A DNA stretch of 10,210 nucleotides from Saccoglossus kowalevskii (GCF_000003605.2 NW_003126883.1:186058-196267); one strand, 5' to 3'; counted from the stretch's first letter, positions 1-9,156 are shown. The notes: generated by a model from the letters alone, not told the origin. Program-made: numbers and translations.

Positions 1-13
1 CAGCTTGTTTGTT

Positions 14-43
14 GACAGATATTTTCAATGTATGATATCTGTC
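14..43. repeat. Short inverted repeat, 9-bp perfect arms
   Basis: GACAGATAT (14-22) is the exact reverse complement of ATATCTGTC (35-43), with a 12-nt spacer. It could form a small cruciform or hairpin. No flanking structure suggests a mobile-element end, and such pairs are not rare in AT-rich DNA. Confidence 0.5.
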
Positions 44-263
44 TTGTATGTTTATTAAAATTCACAACTATAATATTATTTCTGATAAATTTATAAACAG
101 GCTCATTGTGAATTGTCTGATCTGTATGAGTATGAGATATAGGGAGTATTTTCTGAGGGAATCTATAACATTCAGTTGACTTGCCCTCCTTTGATTTGGG
201 AATATATTCACCCTAGTTGCTCTATTACAGTGAATTTCAAGGAATGAATGTTTTTTTATGAAA

Positions 264-290
264 CATATTCTTTGAAATCCAAAGAATATG
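264..290. repeat. Short inverted repeat, 11-bp perfect arms, 5-nt loop
   Basis: CATATTCTTTG (264-274) and CAAAGAATATG (280-290) are perfect reverse complements around the loop AAATC. The loop length suits a hairpin. The stem is too short for a microRNA precursor and there is no recognisable gene around it, so no function is assigned. Confidence 0.6.
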
Positions 291-620
291 CTTAATTTAC
301 CTATATAGATGTCATTTGGTAATACCCAATTACTCATGAATCTTTGCGAGTTTCTTTTCAATCATTGGTTGTTTTACTGCTATGTATCTGTTATTTCGTT
401 TTGATTGCTTGATCAAGTTGCTTTCAATCATCATTCAAGATTAATAAAATATGTAATATAATTTATAAAAAACCATCATACCTTCACTACAGACGCACAT
501 CTCTAATGGAAGCACAAAATTTGTATACATTGTGTGCTGGTTCATTTAACATGACATTTTATAAGCACATAACTGTCATTTACATAAGTGCTAATTGAGC
601 AAGTGTGCTATATTTTAAGG

Positions 621-638
621 CCATCAATATATTGATGG
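621..638. repeat. 18-bp perfect palindrome
   Basis: CCATCAATATATTGATGG reads identically on both strands with no spacer. Its half site contains ATCAAT/ATTGAT, the type of core bound by several homeodomain factors, so a dimeric binding site is possible. This is inference from the motif alone. Confidence 0.55.
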
Positions 639-1598
639 TTTCAGAGACTCTCCATGTTTACTAATCCAATGTCCTTTACACATAACATTTTGTCATTTAT
701 TACTGTTTGAATTCTCCTTAGGGTGTATATGAATCCATCCTCAGAAGTACCTAATGCTCAAACTTTACTCAAATATTGGAGCAATATGAGTAAAATAGTC
801 ATGGATTTTATAAATTCTGAAGGGCTGTGCAGAGAACACATTAAGAATGTGGGAAAAACTTTACATTGAATTCTGAATTGTCATATGGTCATGCAATTTA
901 GTGAATACATGATGGCAAAGGATGCTGAAAACTCAATCACAAATATATGTAAATGTTTGGTAATGTTTGGCTATTGGCAAAAAGCTTGTGACCTGCATAT
1001 CTTTTCAAGTTATCTACTGTTATCTGTAATTACATTCTACATATGAATACAACTAGTACATGTATTTACAATGTGCAAAGAGACACATTGATTTACAGAA
1101 CTAAAAGTATGGCCAGATCATTTTATTTTTCTTCCAAATATTACTCTCGAATGTTATCACCAAATAAACCCGAGTTTGGCATGACCAGAAACAAAACAAT
1201 GATTGGAGAACAACTCCAATGCTCAATTTAAATGTCTTCAAATGTAAATTCAATTTTGTAATTTTGTGTGAAATTATCAGAGACTGGTGATTGATTGATC
1301 ATTGAAATTTAATTAAATAATTATTTCAATATTCATATCAAAATTTTGATTAAATATATTGTCTACTGATTTTTTCTGATTCACACCTACTATGGAAAGG
1401 CTGTTGGGTTTGACTGAGATAAAACCAAATTTTGACTCAAATTTGAAATTACAGAAAAAAACGAAGCTCAAAAGAAATAATTTGCATAGGTTTTTTACCA
1501 CTTTGAGGTGGACCGTTAGAAACTCTATTTGGCAGTAACACTTTTTCTTTATTTGGTTGTGTGTTTTTTTTCCCATGATGAATTCAGTGTAATTTTTG

Positions 1599-1610
1599 CC
1601 CCCCCCCCCC
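1599..1610 (+). repeat. C12 homopolymer
   Basis: A run of twelve C on the plus strand, followed directly by AAATG. It stands out in AT-rich surroundings. It is a simple repeat and its exact length may be unreliable in an assembly. Confidence 0.85.
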
Positions 1611-2159
1611 AAATGTGAAATATTTATTTTTATAAAATTTAAGTGTGCTGAATTTTTTTCTGTACAATTTGTATGCAATTATACAACACCCCCTCAAGAT
1701 GTTATTAGTCAACCCCTTACTAAGTTTTTTTTCATTTTTATCTATAGAGGGCGCTAATGTGTGTCATAGATTTATTTTTCAAACTACTACAGATATGTGT
1801 AAATTAAAATTTAGGTAATTCTATATGAAGCTGAATGTAAATAGTAAAATAAATTTTATTGAAACTTTCAGTCTCTTTTCTGTGGTGTATTTATTTTATT
1901 TACTCAAGATATTAGTAAAACAGTACAGTATGAGGATATACTTGGATTATGACATGACCAATCTATGTACAGGGATGTGGAAATTCCATGGGTGGAAAAA
2001 TGACCTAAGTCAGTCTTAGTTTAGTTATTTAGTTATTGCATTTAAACATAAATTCTATTTGGATTTCTAGTTAGTATTGGGTTTAAATCGATCAATAATT
2101 ATTTCATGTATCTACAGATAATTTAATTTTCAGCTTTTTCACCAAAAATTAATCATATC

Positions 2160-3760
2160 ATTGTAATGAAACTTGATACATAGATGCCCTGGGACAATGC
2201 ACACACATGATTAGTTTTGGGTTGAATCCATGCGTACCAACTGCTTAATTTGCATAATAATTAACCAATTTTCCACATATCTCTTCAAAACCTGAACAAA
2301 TTTGTTTTGGGGTAATTAGTTTAATATTGAAAACCAAAACAATCAAATTTATTTTCTGTGAGTATTATAAACTCCAATACTATGCATCACATTGTTTTCA
2401 TCTTGAGCATCTCAAATACCAGACCAATATTGGTTGCCTAGCTTCTTTGAAAGGCTAGTCTTAAATTTTGAATTAATTTTAAACATGCTTCCAATACTCT
2501 CAAGACACAGGAGTTCTTTCTAAGATTTCGCTTGTTTTTTTAAGAACTATCCAATAGATTTCATTAAAGCTGGGTACATGTACATAATGCTATGGAATAG
2601 TGTGCAGACCAAATTAGTTGTTTTCTTTGCATATTATGTACCTAATTTGCATCTAAATTGTTTTTCAAGAATTATCTAATTTCCCTTTTTATTCAATATT
2701 TTTTGCAACGTAAGGGAGAGGGCCCCAGTATTCACTGCATACTTGAATCGGCAATTATCATAAGGGATTGTCTCTCAAAATTTGTCTTTTATATTGGAAT
2801 GCTGGTCATGTGACTGCATTATTATGCATATTATAATTGCAAGAGAACTATTGCAGGTAGGCATGTATAACAAAAACATCCAACAAGAGATATAATTAAC
2901 ACATCAGATGCCATATTTGGTCTTGTGACCTCATTACCAGTAGTATGAATAATTCTAATACCTAAAGAACTAAATTTAGTAAGTTTTTGTTATAAGTGTT
3001 GGTGGTTATTCGCCAATTATGCAATAATGTTGCTTATTTCTGTTCATAGAATTGAACATTACTAACCAACCACTGTGTTCTGGAACAATATTCACTAAAA
3101 CTACATTCAGCTGAGAACTTCATCACATATCACTGTACAAGGTTGTGAATGTTGAATCCCTAAATAAGCACATATGGTCTTATGACCTCATTAATATGCA
3201 TAGGCAGGTACATGCAACCAATGCTATAAAGGTATCGGACAAAACCTGTGACTAACACATTGAATGACCATATATAGTCGTGTGATAACATTAATAAGTG
3301 TAATTCTAATATATAAAGCAATATCCCAAATTGGTAGGGGCAACCCATGATATGAAAAGATATAACTTGTACATAAATACTCTGGGGATAACCCACAAAT
3401 ATGACCAGATTTGTTTAAATCTAAACCATAGATGTATCTAATCAAATTTATTTAAATTTAAAATTTTGTTGTTAGTATTCTAAACTTCAATACTTTGGTT
3501 CCAATTCCAGAGCTATATTAGGCATCAGGTCTCTTGTTCAAAAGAATAATTGTAAACTTTGAAGTCTTCCTTTTTAAATGTACTCTGTTTCTACTTCATG
3601 TATGTTTCAGCACATATAAGTTCTTTCTAAAGAGTGGGGGAAATCTGCACGCCTATTTATGAAGGAAACAATGTTACACACAGAGTTAATAAAAAAAATT
3701 AAATTAAAAAAAAATATATTTTGCATAGTTTTTTCTGCCACTTTCAAAGTTTCTAAAAGT
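2160..3760. repeat. Block of diverged interspersed/tandem repeat sequence
   Basis: Several related phrases recur in the same orientation. A TGGTC-N-T-R-TGAC-type phrase followed by a CATTA-type stretch starts at about 2803, 2918, 3175 and, more degraded (TAGTCGTGTGAT), 3275. The spacings are about 115, 257 and 100 bp. A second pair, AATCAAATTTATTT followed by AGTATTnTAAACTnCAATACTnTG, occurs at 2341-2385 and 3440-3497, the latter with about 13 extra bases in the middle. TTTGCATA-type words also recur. No open reading frame of transposase or reverse-transcriptase type is present. I read this as old non-autonomous repeat copies. The boundaries are approximate. Confidence 0.5.
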
Positions 3761-3867
3761 TCGCCTCTGAACTTTCTCAATTAAAATTTGGTACTGTAAT
3801 ATTTCAACAGAAGTAGTCATAATCAAAATAGTAAAATTTATTATTATACATGTAGTAACACATTTTG
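3761..3867. other. Unique-looking AT-rich sequence before the promoter
   Basis: Short AT-rich stretch between the repeat block and the CpG-rich promoter. No gene or motif is supported here. Confidence 0.5.
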
Positions 3868-3963
3868 ATCGAACTTCACAATGTTATGGTTCAGTCACGA
3901 AGGTGTAATGTGTCGCCCTCTGCGTTTGGAGCGGCAGGTCGAATAGCACTGTGGGTAATATTC
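3868..3963 (+). promoter_or_regulatory. AFTPH: Probable TATA-less, CpG-rich promoter of aftiphilin
   Basis: CpG density rises abruptly at about 3868 and stays high to about 4495, bracketing the inferred first exon. There is no convincing TATA box. The segment just upstream of ATGGCGGACG (3964-3973) contains CGCCCTCT (3914-3921, similar to part of a CTCF core) and GGAGCGGCAGG. ATGGCGG is the core of the YY1 site that in animals often lies just downstream of the start site of TATA-less housekeeping promoters. The transcription start is therefore inferred to be in roughly 3940-3963. The exact start cannot be read from sequence alone. Confidence 0.55.
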
Positions 3964-4014
3964 ATGGCGGACGTGGAGCGAAAGAGTGTTTCGATAATAT
4001 GCTGGCATTTTTAA
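3964..4014 (+). other. Upstream ORF 1 in the leader (16 codons plus stop)
   Basis: ATGGCGGAC opens a 16-codon frame (MADVERKSVSIICWHF) closed by TAA at 4012-4014. Its start context has T at -3 relative to the ATG and G at +4, so it is middling. The ATG is also the core of the YY1-like element, so it may lie so close to the transcription start that it is skipped or is not in the mRNA. A role in translation control is inference. Confidence 0.4.
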
Positions 4015-4091
4015 TTCCTATTTCAATTCATCGAAACTCCGCTTTGATATTCAATAACAACGTTTTTGTCACGGGAATCAAATATCCCTGA
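3999..4091 (+). other. Upstream ORF 2 in the leader (30 codons plus stop)
   Basis: ATG at 3999 opens a 30-codon frame that overlaps uORF 1 in a different frame and ends at TGA 4089-4091, 27 nt before the end of exon 1. After splicing this frame is the same as that of the main ORF, so its stop is what separates the leader from the protein. The start context is weak (A at -3, but C at +4). No peptide homology is recognised. Confidence 0.4.
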
Positions 4092-4799
4092 ATCTTCGTG
4101 GGTCATTTTAAACTACAGGTGAGAAACATTTTCAATGTAACGAGACTATGTGGCAGCCAATCACATTTACATGGGCTATAATCGCATCATAGTGTACGAT
4201 CGATTCGGTGAATTGATCAGATAAACTGAAATTGTGTTATTTTTTACCTTTGAAGCGCGTATATTCAGTATATTTTGCATTGTACAGAACTAGTTATTAA
4301 ATGATTCACATAGGGTTCACAGACACAGCTGTGACCAAATCTACGTTACGAAAAAGAAATGACAGAAATATTCACGCCCACATCTGGAAACCTGACATTA
4401 TTCCCATAATTATTCTTCTGTTTTTGTAATAATATTTTGTTTAATTTGGCTGGGGGGGGATTTTTTACATGAACCACGCATTAACGATCGATAGTGATAA
4501 CTGTTTGTAACATGTTCTTGGGTAGAATTTTAAAAAAATAACTTCGTGAAGTAAAATCAAATCATGTTTGTTTGTTTACATAATACAAGCATTGCGCTAA
4601 AAAAACACTTATGTGAACAATAATTAAATTATATTACAAAAAACTATTTTACTTTATACAAGATACCATTAATTAATAATTTTAGATATTTTCTGTTAGT
4701 TTACTGCTGTTAAGTCAAACCTTCTTGATAAAAATCGGTTCTATTTAAAGTCTGTTGCCCCACGACTGGTAAGCTAATCTAGTTACAATGTATATACCA

Positions 4800-4814
4800 G
4801 GGGGGGGGGGGGGG
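4800..4814 (+). repeat. G15 homopolymer
   Basis: Fifteen consecutive G in intron 1, sense strand. It could support intermolecular G-quadruplex formation and is a likely length polymorphism or assembly uncertainty. Confidence 0.85.
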
Positions 4815-4929
4815 TAATACATTTGGATTAAAGTACAGAGGTGGTACCAAACTGAACACAATTGGGGGCTGCCAAAACAGATTTCAAATTGGAGTGCAAT
4901 TTTTCGTATCCATGGTTCACAATAAATAA

Positions 4930-4980
4930 GGTTAACCAAAAACTATAGAGAAGATACCCGGTAGTCTTTAGGTTAACCTA
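4930..4980. repeat. Paired GGTTAACC palindromes
   Basis: GGTTAACC occurs at 4930-4937 and again inside a 12-bp perfect palindrome TAGGTTAACCTA at 4969-4980. Each copy is self-complementary and can also pair with the other. It resembles half of an HNF1-type site, but the full site is absent, so no factor is assigned. Confidence 0.4.
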
Positions 4981-6160
4981 GTTTAATTTTTATTTGCTAA
5001 TATATTATACAAAATTGTTGCTATAATGTACAAACAAGTTGAAAAGTCTTGTTGTGAGACTGTCAAACGCAAATGATTGTCATACAAATTGTAATCTATA
5101 CGTCAAACTTATCAGATGAAAAAAATGGCAATTTTTAACTATATACTGTCTATGATTGAACATGATATCATCACCACAATAGCTGAAATAGTTTTCAATT
5201 TGCATAACAGAACAGATTCATTCAGTTTTGAAAGTCAATGACTACACTTTAACCTTAACTGTCAATGCTAAAACCATGTGGGTACACAGCTGGTGTGTTT
5301 GAATCTGCTTCCGATTTGAATGATCCTGAAACTTAACCAAACTGGTTTGAAAAATGGATTCATTTTGTTTTTCTTGAAGTACAGGACTTAATGATTTATA
5401 AATTTATTTTTATTTATATACTCTATTGTGCTATGCATTTTCTTCTGACATTTGCTGGGTTTCTATTTAAGACTCATTGTGTACATTTCTATTTATGACT
5501 GCAGTGTTCTCACGCACAGAGATAATACTATTATACAAACATGTAGTTATTTGCTCCTATTAACAAACAATTGATGAAAGTATTGTTTTTCTCTGTATGT
5601 CCATGCAGGCACTGTATCAACAATATGTTGTTGAAAGTATTCAAAATGTGTGAACTTGGTGGTCATCTCACTGACATAAATTATTAGTAATTTATTTACA
5701 TATCATTGCAATATTGGTTACCAACTGTGATGCACACCTTCAGAAAATGCTGTAAACCCATGTTATTTTCCCTGCTATCTATCTTCGCAATTTCATAATA
5801 ATGTGATAATAATGTTGGGAAGATCTTAATTGTTCTCTACTACGAAGTTTCACTACTTTCTGTATTGCCCACAATTAAACAAATCCTATTTGTGCATGTC
5901 AATTAACTTTATTTGCATGGATTTAGCATGTTTGTTATGATATTAGCTGGATTAGTTTTGGTTCAACTCGAAACTAATTATAACACAAGCTATTTCTAAT
6001 GTCTACCGGTAATATCCACAATTATGAAGTTATCACCTTGTATTGCTTGTTTATAAGACTGGTTGATATAAGTAATGTCTTTGTATTGTCAATCAACTGA
6101 ATGTCAGTGGATTATACAGCCCACGATGTCATGAGCTGCTCTGTGTATAAGTTGTATCAG

Positions 6161-6242
6161 GTGATAATTTTTGTTATCACATGGCACAGTGAAAACAATT
6201 TTACAAAATTGTTGACTAATGAGGCATAGTGAATACAAATTT
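6161..6242. repeat. Small hairpins and a 40-bp-spaced direct repeat
   Basis: GTGATAA (6161-6167) pairs with TTATCAC (6174-6180). AACAATTTT (6194-6202) pairs with AAAATTGTT (6205-6213) around a 2-nt loop. GGCACAGTGAAAACAA at 6183 recurs as GGCATAGTGAATACAA at 6223, a 40-bp offset. The pattern fits a decayed local duplication within intron 1. Confidence 0.45.
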
Positions 6243-6864
6243 GTATTTTTTACCACCGATAGTTTTAAATATATACAGAACTATATTACGTTTCTATTGA
6301 TATCTTCTCAATATAATCTTTCTGACAATTTTATTAGCGAGTAATTTTTGTTATCTAGACTTGGCATGTATATTGTGACGTTAACCATACATTAGTGTAT
6401 GTCTTTATATTTGTACAATTACAATCAAAATATGTTGATAAAACGCAGTTGAGAGATCGGCAGATATTTGATGTACACTTGTATTGATGCGTGGCAATGA
6501 TATGTATTATAATATGAATACACAAATATGTGCAGCTTTTGTGAGAGTCTAATCTCAGATGACATATGGCCAATTGTAGCATAACTACTAGCTATATACC
6601 ATTGTCACTGTGTTTGGTGTATATGTTCAGCTTGTTCATATAGCATACTTGGAATACCATCCCACTGAACATTAATCACTCAATAACCAGAGTGTACAGC
6701 AGTGTGCGTTGCTGTTATTACACATGTAGTTTTGTACTTGTATATGAAAATAAGTTTGTCACTGACATGTGTTCATTTGTATTTTGTCTTTCCTTTTCTC
6801 ATAATACTGATAATTGCTTCATCGTGCCTTACTAATATTATATCTCTTTTTTCAGTTTTCCAAC

Positions 6865-8583
6865 ATGGCTTCAGATACTAATTTCATCCCGCCTATGTTA
6901 TCTTCCTCACCACCACCATTGGACGATGGACCAGCATTTGATTGCGACACTGATGACGACGATGACTTTGGTGGTTTCATCAAAGCCGGTTTAGATGAAG
7001 ACATATCCCCTCAGGGTGACAATCATTTTAAACCAATACTTGACAATGATATAGGGTATTATACTTCTCCACCTCCCGTCACTAATGACCATTCTGACAA
7101 CTTTAGCGGCGAAGAACAAGGATTCATAGATTATTCAAATGGTGGTGGGGTAGCTGACGATGTTGTCAGATCTGAGCCACTTCGTGTTGGTCCCGAAAAT
7201 AAGCGAGATAGCATAGACAGTAATGACTCTATTGAAAAAGAACCCAGGTCAGCCAGCCAGTTAAGTTCTGACAGAAAGACCCTAAACTCTGATAGTAACT
7301 ATTATTCATTCTCTAGTCCTGATACACTGTCTCTACAAAGTCCTTCTGATTGTCAGATTCCTAGTACTGTTATACCCGAAAATAAGAAAACGCCACAGTC
7401 AGATGAAAATGATGCAGAAAAAAATGATGATTTTGGAGATTTCAGGACTACTGATAGCATGGAGGATAGGACACAGGAAGATTTCAACTCAGGAGAAGGT
7501 AATTTTGAACAAGCTGAAATTCAGGATTGCAGCTCGGAGAAACCTAAAACCAATGTGTTACAGTTAGCAGACTCTGAATTGGGAGAAATTTCATTTACAG
7601 CTGGTAATGAGAATTGCCAGCCAGCATTCAAAGACACTGTTGATGATAACGTCAGTGAACATAAACCTGGAGAAGGTGATAAATTTGGGCATTTTTCAGA
7701 GGCCACAGAATTTGCAGATTCAAAGTCGTCTTCACAGGATGATCTAGATCTTAGAACTGATAGCGCTCCAGCATTAGATACTGTTGATAATAATTTTAGT
7801 ACTTTCAAAAATCAAAGTGATGATGAAGGAGACTTTGGAGCATTTGGTGAAATAACATCGCACACTGATGGGAGTTGCACCTCTGCGCCGGTGGAAAGCG
7901 ATGAATTTGGAGCATTTAGTGATTCCACTGTCAATACAAACAATAATAATGAGCTTGAAAATGGAGTTGATGTGATAGGTGATACTGAAAAGCATGGTGA
8001 TGATGAAGGATTTCAAGCATTTTCAGAACACACACCGGAATTTCCTACTTTCAAATCTGATGACTGGAGTGCAGATTTTGGTGAGGCAAAGCCATCAGTT
8101 TCCCACTCTGCATCATCAACTGGTGCAGAATCTGAGGACTTGGTAAAGAGTAAAATAGATGAGTCTGGGTCAAATGATTCTGATGATTTTGGTGATTTTG
8201 GCGATGCTAAACCAGTAGATGACCACCAGTTTGCATCATTTTCTTGCCCACATGACGATGGAGGTGATGACGATTTTGGTAATTTCAGTGATGTCAAAAA
8301 CACAGGACCGAATGATTCTGATGAGTTTGGTGATTTTGACAGTGTTAAAGTTGATAAAGATGATTTCGGGGATTTTAGTTCTTCCGCTGTTCATCCGTCA
8401 ACTTTGAAAGACTTTTCTGTAAATGATGACGACTTTGGTGATTTTAGCGTTTCTACAGCACCAACAGTTGAACATGATGTGACTTCCACCACTGATGAGT
8501 TTGGTCACTTTGAGGATTCAAATCAAACTCCTAATGCTTCTGATTCATCTGAAAACAAATTAACAACATCAGCGACAACACTG
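6865..8583 (+). CDS. AFTPH: Aftiphilin, main coding exon (exon 2; residues 1-573)
   Basis: Aftiphilin is a cytosolic trafficking adaptor that binds clathrin and the ear domains of AP-1/GGA adaptors at the trans-Golgi network and endosomes. The N-terminus carries SSSPPPLDDG (residues 13-22) followed by an acidic run and FGGF (30-38), which matches the start of vertebrate aftiphilins. The rest is acidic, Ser/Asp-rich and apparently disordered. It contains eleven FGxF motifs starting at F35, 190, 274, 324, 348, 442, 471, 488, 501, 524 and 546 (five are FGDF), plus FQAF (383) and FASF (456). These fit the acidic-Phe consensus for gamma-ear binding. The only Trp, W401, sits in DDWSADFGEA. ATG 6865 is chosen because the acceptor AG ends at 6855, the context CCAACATGG is favourable and the leader has an in-frame stop. 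The frame upstream of 6856 is intron. The exon ends at CTG|GTAAAT (phase 0). There are no membrane segments or catalytic motifs. Confidence 0.92.
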
Positions 8584-9156
8584 GTAAATATACTCAATGT
8601 GTTCATTAGATCAATGTAATGCAATTATTCATTCTGCTTCCTCGTGCATGTACGGTTTCAGTTTTCTATATCTAGGGAAAATACAAAGACAATGATCATA
8701 TTGAACATGATAAAATAAGTTAAATTAAAACTTGCAAAAGAAAAGTAATTATTATTCAACCTATTGCAGTCGTACAACCTTGTTATGTTGAGTTTTTTTC
8801 TAAAGTGTACTTTCATATGAATGGACGTCATCTACTCAAAAAGTAAACATCAAAACAAAGGAAATTATGTTTATTATGTTTGACCATCTACCTTTCATAA
8901 TTTAGTAGGAACACAAAACAATTGTATTATTTCGTTCTTCTTCAGTGTTGGCCGCAAAGGTTGTTTAGCTGGATTGTGTGCCGTCAGTGTTTTGGCACAG
9001 TGAGTTGATTATAGAATTAATGCATAAATTGAAATTAATGATTCTATCCACTTTTAGTAATAATTATCCATTTGAGACTGAGAGCACATATAAGTACTCT
9101 TTGACTGTTTATACATTGTAATACTGACGCCTTTCTAATTTTGAAGTCAATTTCAG
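8584..9156 (+). other. AFTPH: Intron 2 of aftiphilin, with unresolved splicing
   Basis: The donor GTAAAT at 8584 follows the last aftiphilin-like codons (SATTL). The acceptor TTTCAG ends at 9156 and has a branch-like TACTGAC at 9122-9128. Direct joining would leave exon 3 one nucleotide out of frame, so either a small exon lies in here, another site is used, or a base is missing. The best exon-like object inside is 8946-8999. The rest is AT-rich without recognisable coding sequence. The exon 2 frame runs only 11 codons past the donor (VNILNVFIRSM) to TAA 8617, which would be a short retained-intron end. Confidence 0.6.
8946..8999 (+). other. Candidate cryptic or alternative exon, 54 nt
   Basis: It follows a pyrimidine-rich acceptor (TTCGTTCTTCTTCAG, ending at 8945) and is followed by a near-perfect donor GTGAGT at 9000-9005. 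Its length is divisible by three and it is open in the phase-0 frame (Cys/Trp-rich, starting CWPQRLFSW). The sequence does not resemble aftiphilin and does not fix the frame mismatch between exons 2 and 3, so it may be only a chance pair of splice-like sites or an alternatively used exon. Confidence 0.25.

Larger units (their letters stand above)
1..2159. other. Intergenic AT-rich sequence, no gene seen
   Basis: No reading frame here looks like protein: the longest open frames (about 97 and 121 codons on the minus strand, 62-64 on the plus) are AT-driven, low-complexity, and match no family I recognise. No tRNA-like or rRNA-like sequence was seen. The stretch holds small structured items listed separately (inverted repeats at 14-43 and 264-290, an 18-bp palindrome at 621-638), a C12 tract at 1599-1610 and a CTCF-like core at 1746-1755. 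CpG is scarce, as expected for neutral sequence in a methylated animal genome. A distal exon or enhancer cannot be excluded without transcript or conservation data. Confidence 0.7.
3950..4118 (+). other. AFTPH: Exon 1, 5' untranslated, of aftiphilin (5' end approximate)
   Basis: The 3' end is set by a good donor, CTACAG|GTGAGA, with GT at 4119-4120. The 5' end is a guess from the promoter features. The exon is non-coding for the main protein: in the frame that continues through exon 2 there is a stop, TGA at 4089-4091, and no ATG after it, so translation of the main protein starts in exon 2. Read as spliced, the leader from that stop is open up to ATG 6865. Two short upstream ORFs lie inside the exon. 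A non-coding first exon followed by a long intron is a common layout for animal housekeeping genes. Confidence 0.6.
4119..6855 (+). other. AFTPH: Intron 1 of aftiphilin (2737 bp), no gene inside
   Basis: The donor is CAG|GTGAGA at 4118/4119. The acceptor is a pyrimidine-rich run TATCTCTTTTTTCAG ending at 6855, preceded by a near-consensus branch site TACTAAT (6830-6836) whose branch A lies about 20 nt before the AG. The first ~375 bp remain CpG-rich and may carry promoter-proximal elements. The rest is AT-rich with a G8 run (4452-4459), a G15 run (4800-4814), two GGTTAACC sites (4930-4937 and within 4969-4980), and small direct and inverted repeats at 6161-6240. The open frames inside are short and unconvincing. 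Confidence 0.75.

Noticed and set aside
68-361. 97-codon minus-strand open frame
   Set aside because: No recognisable family, no splice context or promoter signals, and it spans the perfect hairpin at 264-290. Length is within what AT-rich random sequence can give.
1313-1678. 121-codon minus-strand open frame
   Set aside because: Lys/Asn/Ile/Phe-rich and crosses the C12 tract, giving a Gly run. It looks like chance in AT-rich DNA.
2803-3300. Regularly spaced direct repeats considered as a CRISPR-like array
   Set aside because: The copies are strongly diverged, spacing is irregular (about 115, 257, 100 bp) and the genome is animal.
3160-3445. Overlapping minus-strand frames of 73-78 codons
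   Set aside because: They lie in the diverged repeat block, overlap each other in different frames, and show no transposase or other motif.
4930-4980. GGTTAACC pair as an HNF1 site
   Set aside because: The full two-half-site motif is absent. Only single self-complementary halves are present 39 bp apart.
6814-6864. N-terminal extension MLHRALLILYLFFQFSN upstream of MASDTNF, resembling a signal peptide
   Set aside because: It begins at a TTG, and its hydrophobic residues are the translated branch site and pyrimidine tract of intron 1. The exon starts at 6856, and aftiphilin is a cytosolic protein.
7521-8303. Minus-strand open frames of 80-96 codons across the aftiphilin exon, and a 62-codon plus-strand frame at 8219
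   Set aside because: Shadows of the acidic coding exon: GAT/GAC and TTT-rich codons read on other frames. The compositions follow directly from the sense codons.
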